From NCBI GenBank assembly GCA_032719365.1, contig CM064874.1, positions 30,366,716-30,430,715 on the forward strand: a stretch of 64,000 nucleotides of DNA, written 5' to 3'. Positions 35,774 to 47,211 of this stretch are shown here, one piece after another. The translations under genes and the position numbers were made by a program. The notes under the pieces are model-generated. The model made no database searches. It was given only the letters and a program-made list of their open reading frames with translations, and was not told the origin of the DNA. How positions within the stretch are numbered: position 1 is the stretch's first letter; every line of letters starts with the position of its first letter. This DNA is from Prinsepia uniflora. Taxonomy: Eukaryota; Streptophyta; Magnoliopsida; Rosales; Rosaceae.

Positions 35774-36230
35774 TGTAACGGCCCAGAATTTCAACTAGGA
35801 TAAAATAGGAAAAGAAAGATGAAAAATATGACTTTTCCCCTAAAGTCAAGAGTTTAGTTTTTTTTTTTTCTAAAAGTCGAAGGGTTAACTTTTGACTAAG
35901 GTCAAAATGTTGACTTATTTATCAGGGACGGTTTTTGGTGAATCCGAAAATGCTGTTAGAAAAAGTCTCGACCTTTTAGTTACGTCGGCAGTCGGTATGC
36001 TGGAAATAGAGATAAGACAGTTACGTTTCGGTTCTAAACTACAGAGGAAAAATATGGTAATTTTGCAAGGAAAGGTAATTTAGTCATTTTTCTTTCTGAG
36101 ATATTTGTTATGGTTCAGTTGGACATGGACAAGTGTCCCTTATCTGTTATGGAATTGTACAAAGAAAAACAGAGAAAAGGACCAGAAAGAGAAAAAGAAT
36201 CAAAGAGAGATGTAGAGATGAAGGAGAGGC
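35774..36230 (+). mobile_element. 5' LTR fragment of element D
   Basis: Matches the first part of the 3' LTR (36893 to about 37395): CCCCTAAAGTCAAGAG, GGTTGACTTTTGACTAAGG, GACAAGTGTC. The match stops after GATGAAGGAGAG, marking the deletion breakpoint. Confidence 0.8.
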
Positions 36231-36892
36231 CTCGTGATGAGATGAGACATGTAGACGAGACTTGGCTCATTGTAGGGATGTTAGGGTTCTGGATTATGAG
36301 GTGGAATTGTGAATATGGTATATTTTTATGTATTTGTGTGTGTTGGAAAATGTGTATATTTAGGGTAATTGTTAATTTTGTGTGTTATGGTTCGGTATGT
36401 ATTGACATATATAACCCCTTGGTATTCGTGCTCAATGAGGAATAAAGTGTGAGATATATGTATTGGTATGTTCACATATGTGCTTGTTATGGACATGGTT
36501 CATAATTGTGGATTAGGACGCAGAAGGAGTCCAACGTAAAGGTCAAGGCTCGAGGAGGAGCTAGAGTGTGTGATTGGATATCGTTTTGATTTCATCTTGA
36601 ATATAGAATGTGAGCTCGAGGAAGACTAATGATTTTATGAGCTCGATGAGTCTGTTGTTGAGATGAAAGTGAGAATTTTTCAAGTTTCCTTTAGATTGTG
36701 AAGTGGAGCTGAGATAGGGTTGTGAGGCACAAATGTGAGATTCCTCGATTGGTATAATCGTTTATGCATTGGTTATAGAATTTGTGATTGAGTTGATGCT
36801 TGGTTAAGTTGTATAGTCATAATTAAGCTCTGGAATAGGACTTGGATTTAGTTTTGAATTTCAAGGAAGAAGTTTTTTTTAGGGGGGTAGGT
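36231..36892 (+). other. 3' internal remnant and polypurine tract of element D
   Basis: AT-rich noncoding sequence ending in TTTTGAATTTCAAGGAAGAAG, a T-run and the G-rich polypurine tract immediately before the 3' LTR. No coding frame recognised. Confidence 0.65.
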
Positions 36893-39757
36893 TGTAACGG
36901 TCGGGACTTTCAACAAAGATAAAATCGGAAAAAACAGATGAAAAAGATGAATTTTCCCCTAAAGTCAAGAGTTGACATATTTGGTCAAACTCAAAGGGTT
37001 GACTTTTGACTAAGGTAAAAAATGTTTACTTTTTTATTAGGACGGTTTTTGTAGAATCCAAAAATTCCGTTAGAAAGGTCTTGACCTTCCCACTACGTTG
37101 GAAGACGGTATGCTAGAAACGGAGATCAGAAACTTACATTTCGGGTCTAAACTACGTAGAGGCAATATGGTAATTTTGCATGGAAGGGTATTTTATTTGT
37201 GAGATATTACGTTGTGGCCCAATTGGATAGGGACAAGTGTCGCTTATTTGTTATGGAATTGTGCAAACCAGCTTGGATGTTTTGTGTATTGTCTTAAGTA
37301 ATCGCGTGTAAGTGTGTTCCTTGGGAATGAAGGAAAAACATAGAAATGGACCAGAGAGTGGGAAAAAGAATAGGAGAGAGATGTATAGATGAAGGAGAGA
37401 ACTAGGGAAAGAAAATGAGTGAGAAGGGTGAAGAGAAAATAGAGGGGAGAGGATTAGAACAGTGAGCCTAGAATCGGACCATAAGATTATGAAAGTCATT
37501 CTCGAGTTTTGGGAGTGGAAATTGGAAACTGACCGTCCAAGTTGATCATGCGCTTTCATATGAGTTGAATGGGTGATTTAAACAAAGGTTTGAGCTGGTG
37601 GAATGGCCATAAAGGGAGGTTTAATGATGAACAACCATGATCAAATCGAACCACGACTTCGGAGGTGAGTTTCTCATGTTTTGAATAGACATATCTTCTC
37701 TTGACTTAATTTAGTTGAAACTGGTCAAAATAGGAAAGAAAAAGAGCGAGAAACGAAGGATTTATAACTGGGTCGGGTCACTGGATCGGGCAACTAGAAA
37801 ACAAAGAAAGTCGGGTGAGGAAGACGAGCGAATAGTGTTCACTACAGCAGGTGTATGGCTCCTAAATGCAGCCACTTTGGGTTGCACATGGGAGCACGTG
37901 AGCGGGTATATCGAGGTACAATCAACATGATTTTTAATATAATCGATGTAACAAACATTTTGGCGCAGGTTTAGAATCGATCAGACACCGTTTCATAGTA
38001 GTTTTGGTTGTTCGAAGGTTTAGTGTTCATTTGAAATTAGTGTAAAAATCCTGAAAAATTATGGGACTAAAATAGTAGATATTTGGAATGGTTAATGACC
38101 TTTAGATGCGAATTTTGACAGGTTTTGAGATTTACAAAAATTACACAAAAGCGTGCAAAGTGGAATTTGGCGACATGGATAGTGTGTTAGTGGATTTCTC
38201 TTCCGTAAACTATTACGCATCCATATTTTCAATATTAAATTTTTTTCTTATGTGTTTTTGTGGTGTGGATTGATTGGGAATTTTATCAAGTTTTAGGTTA
38301 TTTTATGAATATTTTATTATTATTTTATTGCGCATTTTTCGAGGATTTACTTAAATTCCGGTTTGGGATTCTGATTTGAATGTGGTCTTGAGCTTGAGCA
38401 TGACCAGTTATTTGAAAGGTTGATGTTGGTTTTTTAGTGATGCTACATGATTTTGGATGGTTTTTCGGAAGCCTTTGATGGCTCATTTTTACGAGGTTTA
38501 CCTCAAGTATAAAGTTCCGAATTTGGTTTTAATTCTAGATTTGGGTTGAAAAGGGTTTGAATTATGAAACAAGGTGGTCTTGATGTATTTACTATTTTCT
38601 TATGATTTTTGTGGAAAATGTTTCCTATGCACATTTTACGAGATTCGATGTATAACTTGATTTTGGGCTTAGGCCCGAGGTTTTTGGAACAAGGTTTTGG
38701 ATATGAAATTGATGTGTGTGATAAATGTGTTATTCATTGGTAATAGTGAACTTTAGATATGATGACTATAATTTTACTTGAGATGTGATATGAGTACGTG
38801 TTTCTTGGTATTGATGATGTTGACTGTGAATTGGATTTGGGACGATTATATGTGATGATGCTTGTTGGTTGTTTGTTTAGTCTCAGACGTCGAGCCGAGG
38901 GCTCCGAATCCTTAGGCTAGTATTGTGTATGTTTGTGATTGTGTTGATTGGATATGAGTCTCAAACTTCGAGCTCGAGGCTCAGTTCCTGAGATTGTGTT
39001 GTGATGACTCGGATGTCAAGCCTGGGGCTCCAGTTCTCAAGCGAATATGTGATGGCCTACTGGTAGTGCCCTTGTGATGTGATGATTGATGTTGTGCTTT
39101 TGTATTGATGTTGGGTGATTATGTGTGAACTATGTGGTAATGTTGATTATGGATTGATTATGTGTTACCGTTGTTCTTTGTGATGAGTAACCTTCCTCGA
39201 GATGTGTGTTGATGATTTGGAAGTCTCAGCCGTCTAGGTGGGCTCCAGTTCCCGAGTGAATTATGGTATGCCTACTAGTAAGGCAGTGGTTTAGTGTTGA
39301 TATTGTGATTTTAGAATAGCTTGGATGTGATATGATTGTTTGTAAATGTTGTGACGATTTCCATATGGTTGATGTGTTGACTTTTGTGTGGTTGTGAGTT
39401 ATGTGAACTGATTTAGTGTTGTCACTAGATTTCCGGGTTTATGATTTTCACGTACTTCGAGGTTTAGTATTATTCAACATATCGGAATCAAATGGTTTTA
39501 CATATGCATGCATGGTTTTGAAAATAGAGGTTAAAAGCTAGTTGTTTTAAAAGAATGTTTTGAACTATTCCTTTTTGTCGAATGACGTGTTTTCTTCGTT
39601 TTGTAACCCTCTAGGGCTGCTGCACCGAATTCGAGGCTTGAGAGGCGGAGACATTAACTAGCGAGGTTTGCATTTATCCCTTATCTGATAAGGTTTCTGT
39701 CAGATGGAAGCATGGACTGAGTGTTCTATTCTTGTGTATTCGGGTGGGGTCGTGTCA
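36893..39757 (+). mobile_element. 3' LTR of element D (2865 bp)
   Basis: Starts TGTAACGGTCGGGACTTTC and ends GTGTCA. It contains one promoter module, a GTTAGTGGATTTC block (about 38185), and hairpin units at about 38880-39260. The best hairpins are GAGCC-GAG-GGCTC at 38892-38904 and AGCC-TGG-GGCT at 39019-39029. The last ~150 bp include CCCTCTAGGGCTGCTGCA. Confidence 0.82.
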
Positions 39758-39762
39758 CAGTA

Positions 39763-39953
39763 GATCACCTATCCTGAGATTGCACTAGCTTAGCCTCACT
39801 TAACTTTTGAAGTTCAGAAGAATCCAAAGCCAGTGAGCTCTCAAAAGGCCTTGCTCTAGGAAGAGAAGTGCCCACACATATAGGACACTTCACCTTTCTC
39901 TCCCTAAGCGATGTAGGATTGATCACCGTTCTTCCCAAGACAAGGATCTTACA
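39763..39953 (-). mobile_element. Cassandra LTR A, right part, 5S-like region
   Basis: Contains, in the minus sense, AACTTCAAAAGTTAAGTGAG and AGGATAGGTGATCTACTG. These correspond to the 5S box A (AAGTTAAG) and box C (GGATGGGTGACC) promoter regions. The LTR start (TGTAAGATCC in sense) is at 39953. Element D inserted at the edge of the box C-like region. Confidence 0.85.
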
Positions 39954-40023
39954 ATCTACCCCCATTGGGACTCAGGGTCCTCAATGGCACACGTTTGGTC
40001 GGGGTACATCTGTGATACCAAGC

Positions 40024-40307
40024 TATCACGACCCAATTCCCGTAGCACGATATTGTCCACTTTGGGCCCAGCCTTCACGGTTTTTTTTTTTGGAACTCAC
40101 ACGCAACTTCCCAGTAGGTCACCTATTTAGGGATTCAACCAGCCCAACATCACTTAACTTTGGAGTTCCAAAGAAATCCAAAACTAGTGAACTCTCAAGA
40201 GGCCTCGACCTAGGAAGAGAAGTGCCCACACATATAAGATACTTCACATTTCCCTCCACGAGCGATGTGGAATTGTTCACTGTTCTTCCCAAGACATGGG
40301 TCTTACA
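40024..40307 (-). mobile_element. Cassandra LTR B, intact (284 bp)
   Basis: In sense it starts TGTAAGACCCATG at 40307 and ends GGGTCGTGATA at 40024. The 5S-like segment lies at about 40109-40175, with AAGTTAAGTGATG (box A-like) and AGGTGACCTACTGGG (box C-like). In Cassandra such sequences are known from 5S genes transcribed by RNA polymerase III; activity of this diverged copy is unknown. Confidence 0.92.
40109..40175 (-). promoter_or_regulatory. 5S-rRNA-like internal promoter in Cassandra LTR B
   Basis: Minus strand shows GAGTTCC-type context, AAGTTAAG (box A-like), then GGTGACCTACTGGG (box C-like), in the same order as plant 5S rRNA. It is not a 5S gene, as only the promoter-bearing half is recognisable. 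Similar segments lie at 39763-39820 and 40466-40526. Confidence 0.7.
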
Positions 40308-40377
40308 ATCCACTTCCCTTGGGGTCTAGCCTCCTCGATAGCACACGTCCGCTCGATGCACATCTCTAATACCAAAT

Positions 40378-40584
40378 TGTCACGGCCCAACTCCCCTAGC
40401 ACAATATTGTTTGCTTTGGGCTCAGCCCTCACAGTTTTGTTTATGGGAGCTCATGCATAACTTTCTAGTAGGTCACCCATCTTGGGACTACTCCATCCCA
40501 ACGTCGCTTAACTTTGGATTTCTAAAGGAATCCAAAACTAGTGAGCTCTTAAGAGGCCTCGTTCTAGGAAGAGAAATGCCCACA
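40378..40584 (-). mobile_element. Cassandra LTR C, left part (207 bp)
   Basis: TGTCACGGCCCAACTCCCC through the 5S-like segment (40466-40526, AGATGGGTGACC in sense) to the insertion point of solo LTR L. It continues at 43648-43724. Confidence 0.88.
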
Positions 40585-43500
40585 TGCCAGGACCCACCCC
40601 GGTTTCACCCCGAAACCCAAGGTAAATCCTGCTCCCGTCTGACAACCCGACACTAAAACCAAAGTAAACTCACGATAACCCGTCAACTACACAGTGAGAT
40701 GCAGGAGAAAATATAAACATCCCGAAGTTAAAAGTTTACAGAGCATAGTTCTAAGTATACCAGTACAACACTCCGGAAGCGCTCTCGTGACTTCTATGCC
40801 TCAGACGCTGCCTCGACGTCGACACCCCGCGCTAGCTCCACGACCTGGAGGGCAATTTAAAACATAAAATGTGAGTGTTCCAGAATAAAAGAAAAGTTTC
40901 CAAAACCATTATATAAGAAAACCTAGTTTAGCCCTCCGTTTTGAAACCACATGCATAACCCAGTTATGAAAACAGTTATCAATCAATCGCCATAAAACAT
41001 TTACAGAATCATTCTAAAAACAGTATAATTCACATAACCTCACCATAAGAACAGAAACACTATAAAACAATTATAGAAACCATATCATAAGCATCATAAA
41101 ACCGTATCATAAATCGTGAATATCAAATCATCATTTTCCGATCAAACCTGCTGGACCTATCCGAGTCTTTAAACTCCCGAGTCTTTAAACTCAATCCAGG
41201 CCTCAATAATATCCTAGTCTTTAAACTCCCGAGTCTTTAAACTCAACAGGCCTACGGGGGAAATATCAATATATCCGAGTCTTTAAACTCCCGAGTCTTT
41301 AAACTCAATCCGGGTCTTTAAACCCAATCTGGGCCCGTCCCCCGTCAATCAATATCCAGGTCTTTAAACCCAATAACCAGATCCAGCAAATCCAATCCAA
41401 AACTGTTTGAAAACCATTTCCAAATTCACATCCAAACCTGAATCCGAAATCACCGGTCTGAAGCCCTTTCGGCATCCAGAACCGTCATTCCGAACCCAAA
41501 TCCGGAATTCCACTTTTCAACCTTAAAACCAAATCTCGTTACCGAACTCTGACTCTAAAATCGAAAATCCTTGATCATCGAAATCACGTTCCAAAATCCA
41601 TTTATAATCATTTAAAACCATTTATCATTTGAAATCCCAAAATCATAGCATCAATCTCGTAAAACGTGGTGAAAATCGAACTTCCTCGAAAAACGTGCAA
41701 TTATGTAAAATCAACAAAGCATATTCGATAATCATAAAATCACATATAAAACCACAAAACGATTATAGAAAACAGTTATGCATACTCGAGTTTAGAGAAG
41801 GGGTCCACTCACAGTACCGAGCCCTCAATCGCGTCCCGAACGTCTTGTACGTTCCTCAGCTTCCTCGGGAACTCATGATCCTGTCAACAACCGCCAAAGT
41901 ACGTTACTAACACGTCCACGAAGGTCCACCTAATTTTCCCCAAAAATCCCCGGGTCCTAAACGTACCAAACCGAAACCCTAAACCTTCACCTTCGCGGAA
42001 CTAACTTCAAACGACGTCCGAAAAACCCGAAACCAATTCCATTAGACTCGTCACAACTCCTAGACTAAAAACCATGTTGACCGTTTTCCCAGCCGCCGCC
42101 GCACACGCCCCCACGCGCCAGCTACAGTGCATCGTCTTCCTCGAGCCAACCCGGTTCGATACAGTGCTTGCAAATCGAACCAGCGAGGACGGTTCTCCGC
42201 CGTACCTGCACCAAAACCACTCCTCTCTTCACCAACAGTATCGTCCAGACCTAAGCTATCCATTCCCCTTACTCAAACACCTCGACACAGCCCCTAAGTC
42301 TTCGTCCCTAACTTGAAACCAGACCCGTTCAGTCCCCTGTTTCCTTCTCCAACCACCCAGGTCTTCCCCCAACACGGTGGCAGTCTCAAACTCTTCCTAG
42401 GACCTGCCTAAACCTCACCCAACTCACCAAGACCGTCGACTCACTCCCTAAGTCCACGACTTCCAATTTAAAACTCGACGGTAAAACAGAGCACACAGGT
42501 ACTCTCCGTCGCACTAGCCTCCACCGTGCACTCCCCGTCACGACAGCACAACCAGCAGCTGCCTAGGACTCAACTGATTCCCCTAGACGTCACTAAACTC
42601 CTCGATTCAACCCCTAAAGCCACGACTTTCGATTTGAAAATCGACGGCAAAACAGAGTACTTACACAGGGAGGAGGAATTACCTGCCGTTGAGCGCCGCC
42701 GTGCTCAACATCGTACTCCCTGAAGTCCACAGAGTCGTCCTTGTTCCTTTTCGAGTCCAAATACACCAACACACAGCCTCACCACCACCACGATCTTCCA
42801 CTTCTTCTCTGTTTTCTCTGAAAACCGACTGCCCCGACCACCTTGTTCTTGTACGATCTCACTCCCCCAAACACTCACCAGTTCACTCTTCCACCCTCTA
42901 ATCACTCCTCACTCACCAGAATACACCAACACTCACCATCGTCTCTCAATTTTCTCTCAATATCCCTCTCTGTTTCTCCCTGGTTCAAAGAACACACACA
43001 CACACACAGCACGGTTGCACCCCAAATAATTGGACCGTGCACTCACTAGAACCAACCAGACCTCCTACACGTGTCACCATCTTACCCTTCCTCTCACAAG
43101 TGGCCCAATCTCAACCATCCAATTTCCTCTCTGTGCACACATCCCCAGACAACCAAAAGACCAAACTACCCTTTCTTTTAACCCAAATTTACGATTGCGC
43201 CACTATCTTTCTAGACCCGTAACTCACACATCGTAAGTCCGATGAATACGTGCCGCTTGTCATCAAACTCAGGACGACAACATCGATCTAACAATCCTAG
43301 GTCAACATACCAAAACCCGATCATACGAAAAGTCAACTTTTCCCCCTATTTTACCCAAATTACGGTTATGCCCTCAACCTTCCGAACATCATAACTTCCT
43401 CCTCGGATGTCGGAATCGGGCGTGCCACCTGTCTACGGATTCGTGACGTCCTAAACTACGTCCTGGTCATCGGTCAAAATCTAATTGACCGCCTGAATTA

Positions 43501-43642
43501 AAAGTCAACCTTTTGCCCAAACTAGGGGCAAAATCGTCATTCTAGGCAATCGACCTTCTCGGGACCAACTAACCCCCGATTAAGCTCACTAATCTTGCCT
43601 TAAACGCTTCCTTAACCCTAATTCCCGGGACGGGTCGTTACA
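40585..43642 (-). mobile_element. Solo LTR L (3058 bp), minus strand, TSD CCACA
   Basis: In sense it starts TGTAACGACCCGTCCC (43642) and ends GGGTCCTGGCA (40585). CCACA flanks both sides (40580-40584 and 43643-43647), and removal restores Cassandra LTR C. It includes two promoter modules with a 172 bp period (TGCCGCTTGTC near 43251, TGCCACCTGTC near 43423). It also has a striking array of GAGTCTTTAAACTC units (41155-41375). The right end is very similar to 1-785. It has no internal domain. Confidence 0.93.
41155..41375 (-). repeat. GAGTCTTTAAACTC hairpin array in solo LTR L
   Basis: Six copies of GAGTCTTTAAACTC (or AGTCTTTAAACTC) arranged mostly in pairs (spacing 16 bp) inside longer units, followed by GGGTCTTTAAACCC and AGGTCTTTAAACCC. 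The outer stem changes from GAGT/ACTC to GGGT/ACCC, a paired substitution. Confidence 0.85.
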
Positions 43643-43647
43643 CCACA

Positions 43648-43724
43648 CATATAAGGCACTTCACCTTTCCCTCCCTAAGCGATGTGAGGATGTTTTCCAT
43701 TCTTCCCATGACATGAGTCTTGCA
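43648..43724 (-). mobile_element. Cassandra LTR C, right part (77 bp)
   Basis: CATATAAGGCACTTCACC through CTAAGCGATGTGAGG to GTCTTGCA, the start of LTR C in sense. Together with 40378-40584 it gives 284 bp. Confidence 0.88.
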
Positions 43725-45000
43725 AATCTATCGATCATTCCTTATTTACATCCTTTGGATTCGCATCATAAGGTAGGGGCTTGATCACTTAACCTTGCCA
43801 ACTAAGGAAATCCATTTCTTACACTTTAGGCGTTCAAAGCCTTTTCTAGGGCGGTTTTTATTTTCCTGTTAGAATAAGAGATGTGTCCTTGTCTGAATTC
43901 TAGAAGGAGTCCTTGTTAACGCTTTTAGATTAATCTGTCTTCCATAAATAGTCCCTTAAATCATTGTAATAGAGCCATTTTTTGCACCTTGCAATTCAGT
44001 ATACGAGTTTTTACATTACCTTTTGTTCTTACTGTTATTTTGCGTATACTTTGTTCCTGGGATTGGACTTGAAGCTTTGAAGACTTTTACGTGGCTTCCA
44101 CGTTCTTCTTCACTGATTCATTGTGTAATCATAAACCCTTACTTTTTATTATGTTTTCATTAAGAATGTATAACTAAACTCTCTTTAGTTAGAGTTATGT
44201 GTTAAGTTATTGTTTTGAATTCCTTTGTCCGATATTATGCATGTGAATGATTAGTTTTGATTTTTTATTTTATAAAAACCTTATATGTTTATTGAATATG
44301 ATTCATACGTAACTCCATGACCATATAAATGTAGCTAGGACGTAGGAATGATGGATATGGCATGTATTCTTTTCTATGTCCACGAGTAGAAAAAATCATC
44401 ACGGTTTAATCACTATCAATTTGAGTTAGAAGGAGTTGGCATCCATACTTCGTCTAACTCAATCTTTAATCAAAACTTCAATGAACTTAATGATCTTAAG
44501 GATGATCGGAATTTTATATGCATTCATGTCTTGACATAGCTGCTTAAGAGTAGAGTTTCTTAACTTGGAGTGCATCACTGGGTTAAGGAAGGATTGGAAC
44601 GTAATATGGATAGGACAAGTGCACTACGACCTATCCTTGGTTGAATACTTTCACGACATAAGTAAAGGACTTAGGAATACAAACAATGTACTTGACATAA
44701 ACTTAGGTGTGGAAAAAAAAAAACATGCCCTTAACTTGTTCCCTCACATTCATTCAAACTCAATCTTTTATGTTTTATACAAACAACAAACTCTTTAAAA
44801 ATAAAAACTATTTTTGAAACATCCCCCCTCTTTTGTGTTTTTACTTTCCCGTATTTTTTACTTAAAGTTTCAAATAAACAAACGTGTACTCTCAAGCCTT
44901 GGCATAATAACGATCATTTGCTTCCCTATAGTACAACTACAACGTGCAAAGGTTAAATTATAGGTCTGTTTTCGCCTTTCAGAAACTATAAGTATGTGCA
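43725..45000 (+). mobile_element. Probable distal part of Athila-like LTR J
   Basis: After the Cassandra array the sequence has CCATAAATAGTCCCTT (TATA-like, 43943-43950) and GTAATAGAGCCATTTTTTGC. It continues AT-rich with CTTCCCTATAGTACAACTAC (about 44922), wording seen near the ends of Athila LTRs. The end of the LTR and a PBS are not found, so the right boundary is a guess. ORF 44565-44798 has no recognisable product. Confidence 0.45.
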
Positions 45001-46262
45001 ATAAATTTAGACGCTTAGACCAGTCCTTTTCATTTCACAAGTAATTTAAAAATGTTCTTTAATAATTAAATATAAATTGAATCTAGTATGTATGTCTAGA
45101 TGAAGGTGAATGAACATTCTTCGGGCGAGCCTTCTGTATTCGAAAACCGTCCACAGAATAATGAGGCACATTTTCGACAGAGTAACCAAAGATATATGAA
45201 ACATGGCCCCGACGAAGATGCATGAATATTCACCTAGAAAATCACTCTAATCTTCTTCTTTTTTTCAAAATTTTATAATTGTAAATGAATGAATTTGGTA
45301 CGTTGGTACATAGTTAAGAGGGTGGCATCATATAACTTATCCATGTGGCATCATATAACTTATCCATGTAGCCAAAGTAGTGTAAGGAGGATGATAATCA
45401 TATACTACTTGTAGATGATTCTTGGGCAGGACCTAAGATGAAATGTTGGGAAGCTGATCAATCAAGGATGACAACAACAAAGTTTCTGGCTTTAGTACAT
45501 AAATAAATCAAAACATACATGAATAAATCAAAACATAAAAGATTAACTGAAACTTTTAAAATATAAAACTTATTAATCTGAAAATGGATATTATATATAT
45601 ATATAATAAGATCGTTTGTTTACAAATTTCATTCGGTATCTAATTTGCCCTCCCTTCCCAATCACGCTCGTCATCCAATTGTGCGTAATACTTGATTCCG
45701 AAGAATCACTTTTAATTTTTTCTGATCCCCCAGGATCAAAAAAGTGTCATCAATTCGTAATTGGTGGGCGATGTCGTTGGTAAGTATTACGTCCACTTTT
45801 AGGGCCGAGAAAAGCACCTACTAAACGATTTGGTCATTGTCTGTTTCCTCATCTTCTTAATGGTATTAGTTATCCAAGTCCCAAATATTTCTATGAGTCA
45901 CCATCTCAGCTACTCTCCAACAAGCACTAGCCTTTAGATCGTCCATATAGAATTCTTGTTTTGCTATAGGGAATAAATGTGTCGAGTGAACCAACGTTAG
46001 GTCCTGAGCAGGGGCACCTAATTCAGAGAAAGCATAATAATCAGCTCAAGGAAATCTAATGAGGAACAATATTTGGTTAGAGTAGATAGTAAGCCCTGAT
46101 TCTCCTTAATCAACCAACTTCAATCAATCAATTATTTGTGTGTTTTAATTCTGTTTTTAGTACTTACTTGCGTGAACATCAAACCATCAAACCCCTCATT
46201 GTAATTTGTTTTAATCTAAGTTACATTGAATATGAACTTATTGGAAACCATCATTGAACAGG
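45001..46262. other. Unassigned AT-rich sequence
   Basis: No coding frame, LTR end or known repeat is recognised. It contains a 23 bp direct duplication (GTGGCATCATATAACTTATC plus CAT) at 45322-45344 and 45345-45367. A second short duplication built on AATAAATCAAAACATA lies at about 45501-45538. It could be the end of LTR J plus pre-insertion host DNA. Confidence 0.5.
45322..45367. repeat. 23 bp direct tandem duplication
   Basis: Two exact copies of a 23 bp unit starting GTGGCATCATATAAC. Confidence 0.9.
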
Positions 46263-47016
46263 TGATAAGTCACAAATTGAGCATGATTTCAATGATATTT
46301 CTAGTACCTTTTACTTATGTTTTGATTATAATCATTCAAACAATAGGAGAAAATTATATCTTTTGTGAACTTTGTGCATATTGCTTAATTGAAGTTTAAA
46401 TCCTGTTATGTAATGAAATGTGATCATTCCAAGGCTATATTTTCAAGAACTCATCAAGGACTCACAAAGGCTCACATCATCTCCCATTTGCACGTTGAAG
46501 ATCCCCCAAGATCCTAAAAAATGCGGCCAAGTCCCCAATTCCTTCCAAATTTGCTATTAAGGTGTTTTATGTGATTACTTGTTTATCAAGTAACCTTTGG
46601 ACAAATTTTCCTTCCCTTCTCAATGAGCAATGACATGGATTGACTTTGATAAGAAGACTTAAAGATTTCCTAATCTGATCTTGAAGTTAAAGTTTCAAGA
46701 AAGAAGGAAAATGAAGTTTCTTGGAAATCAAGAAACAATCATAACTCACGGCTAGGGTTAATTTACCCTTAGTCGCAATTTGTAGCCTCTCTCTTTTATT
46801 TCAAGGCTTGTCATCTGATTTGGAAAGATACTAATTCAATTACTAGTCAAATATGAAGTCAATAAGTGGATTAAAGAATGAAAAGAATATTCCTTACTCA
46901 TGAAGAATCAACAATTGCGGCAAACACTAATCTTTGCGGCTAAGGAGTTTTCCTTCCTCGTTTAGGTCTTTGTTTTCCCTTTCTTTTAGGGGGATGCTAG
47001 GGCGGGTGTTAAGGGA

Positions 47017-47024
47017 TATAAATA
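47017..47024 (+). promoter_or_regulatory. Candidate TATA box of LTR F
   Basis: TATAAATA about 750 bp into the Athila-like LTR, preceded by GGGCGGGTGTTAAGGG. Confidence 0.55.
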
Positions 47025-47211
47025 GTTGTTTTCTTATTGTTTGAGGACATCCAATTTACCTCCTAAGGTCCCAAAACTTTGTCGAAATTCATACTCAAAT
47101 TTATCATAAAGTTAGCCGTAATTCACCCTATTGTTCATTATTTTGGATTTGATTCTAACACCTTCTTTGTGACGTGAAGCTTGGGAGAAGAAGAAGTTTT
47201 CATGCCACTTC

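Larger units (their letters stand above)
35774..39757 (+). mobile_element. Element D: plus-strand long-LTR element with truncated 5' LTR, nested in Cassandra LTR A
   Basis: Starts TGTAACGGCCCAG, ends GGGGTCGTGTCA, and is flanked by CAATA (35769-35773) and CAGTA (39758-39762), a TSD with one mismatch. Excising it restores a 284 bp Cassandra LTR, which independently supports the boundaries. The 5' LTR is cut to about 455 bp (35774 to about 36230) and joined to about 660 bp of 3' internal sequence. The polypurine tract is AGGGGGGTAGG (36881-36891) and the 3' LTR is 36893-39757. PBS and most of the internal domain are deleted. Confidence 0.85.
35681..43724 (-). mobile_element. Cassandra-type TRIM array with three LTRs, two of them interrupted
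   Basis: Minus-strand Cassandra (terminal-repeat retrotransposon in miniature): short LTRs containing a 5S-rRNA-like promoter and an initiator-Met-type PBS. Removing nested insertions leaves LTR A (35681-35773 plus 39763-39953), LTR B (40024-40307) and LTR C (40378-40584 plus 43648-43724). Each is 284 bp, separated by about 70 bp internal domains (39954-40023 and 40308-40377). Degenerate PBS remnants are GTGATACCA near 40012 and CTCTAATACCA near 40364. Cassandra encodes no protein. Three LTRs sharing internal domains indicate unequal recombination or tandem array formation. Confidence 0.9.

Noticed and set aside
36110..36445. 111-codon ORF in element D
   Set aside because: It crosses the junction between the truncated LTR and internal remnant, and its lysine/glutamate-rich start is a purine-rich LTR leader.
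39763..40526. 5S rRNA genes
   Set aside because: Only the internal promoter half resembles 5S, in three diverged copies inside 284 bp LTRs with PBS remnants, which is the Cassandra arrangement.
41155..41375. CRISPR-like array
   Set aside because: This is a plant genome; units are 14-16 bp inverted repeats without regular spacers, inside an LTR.
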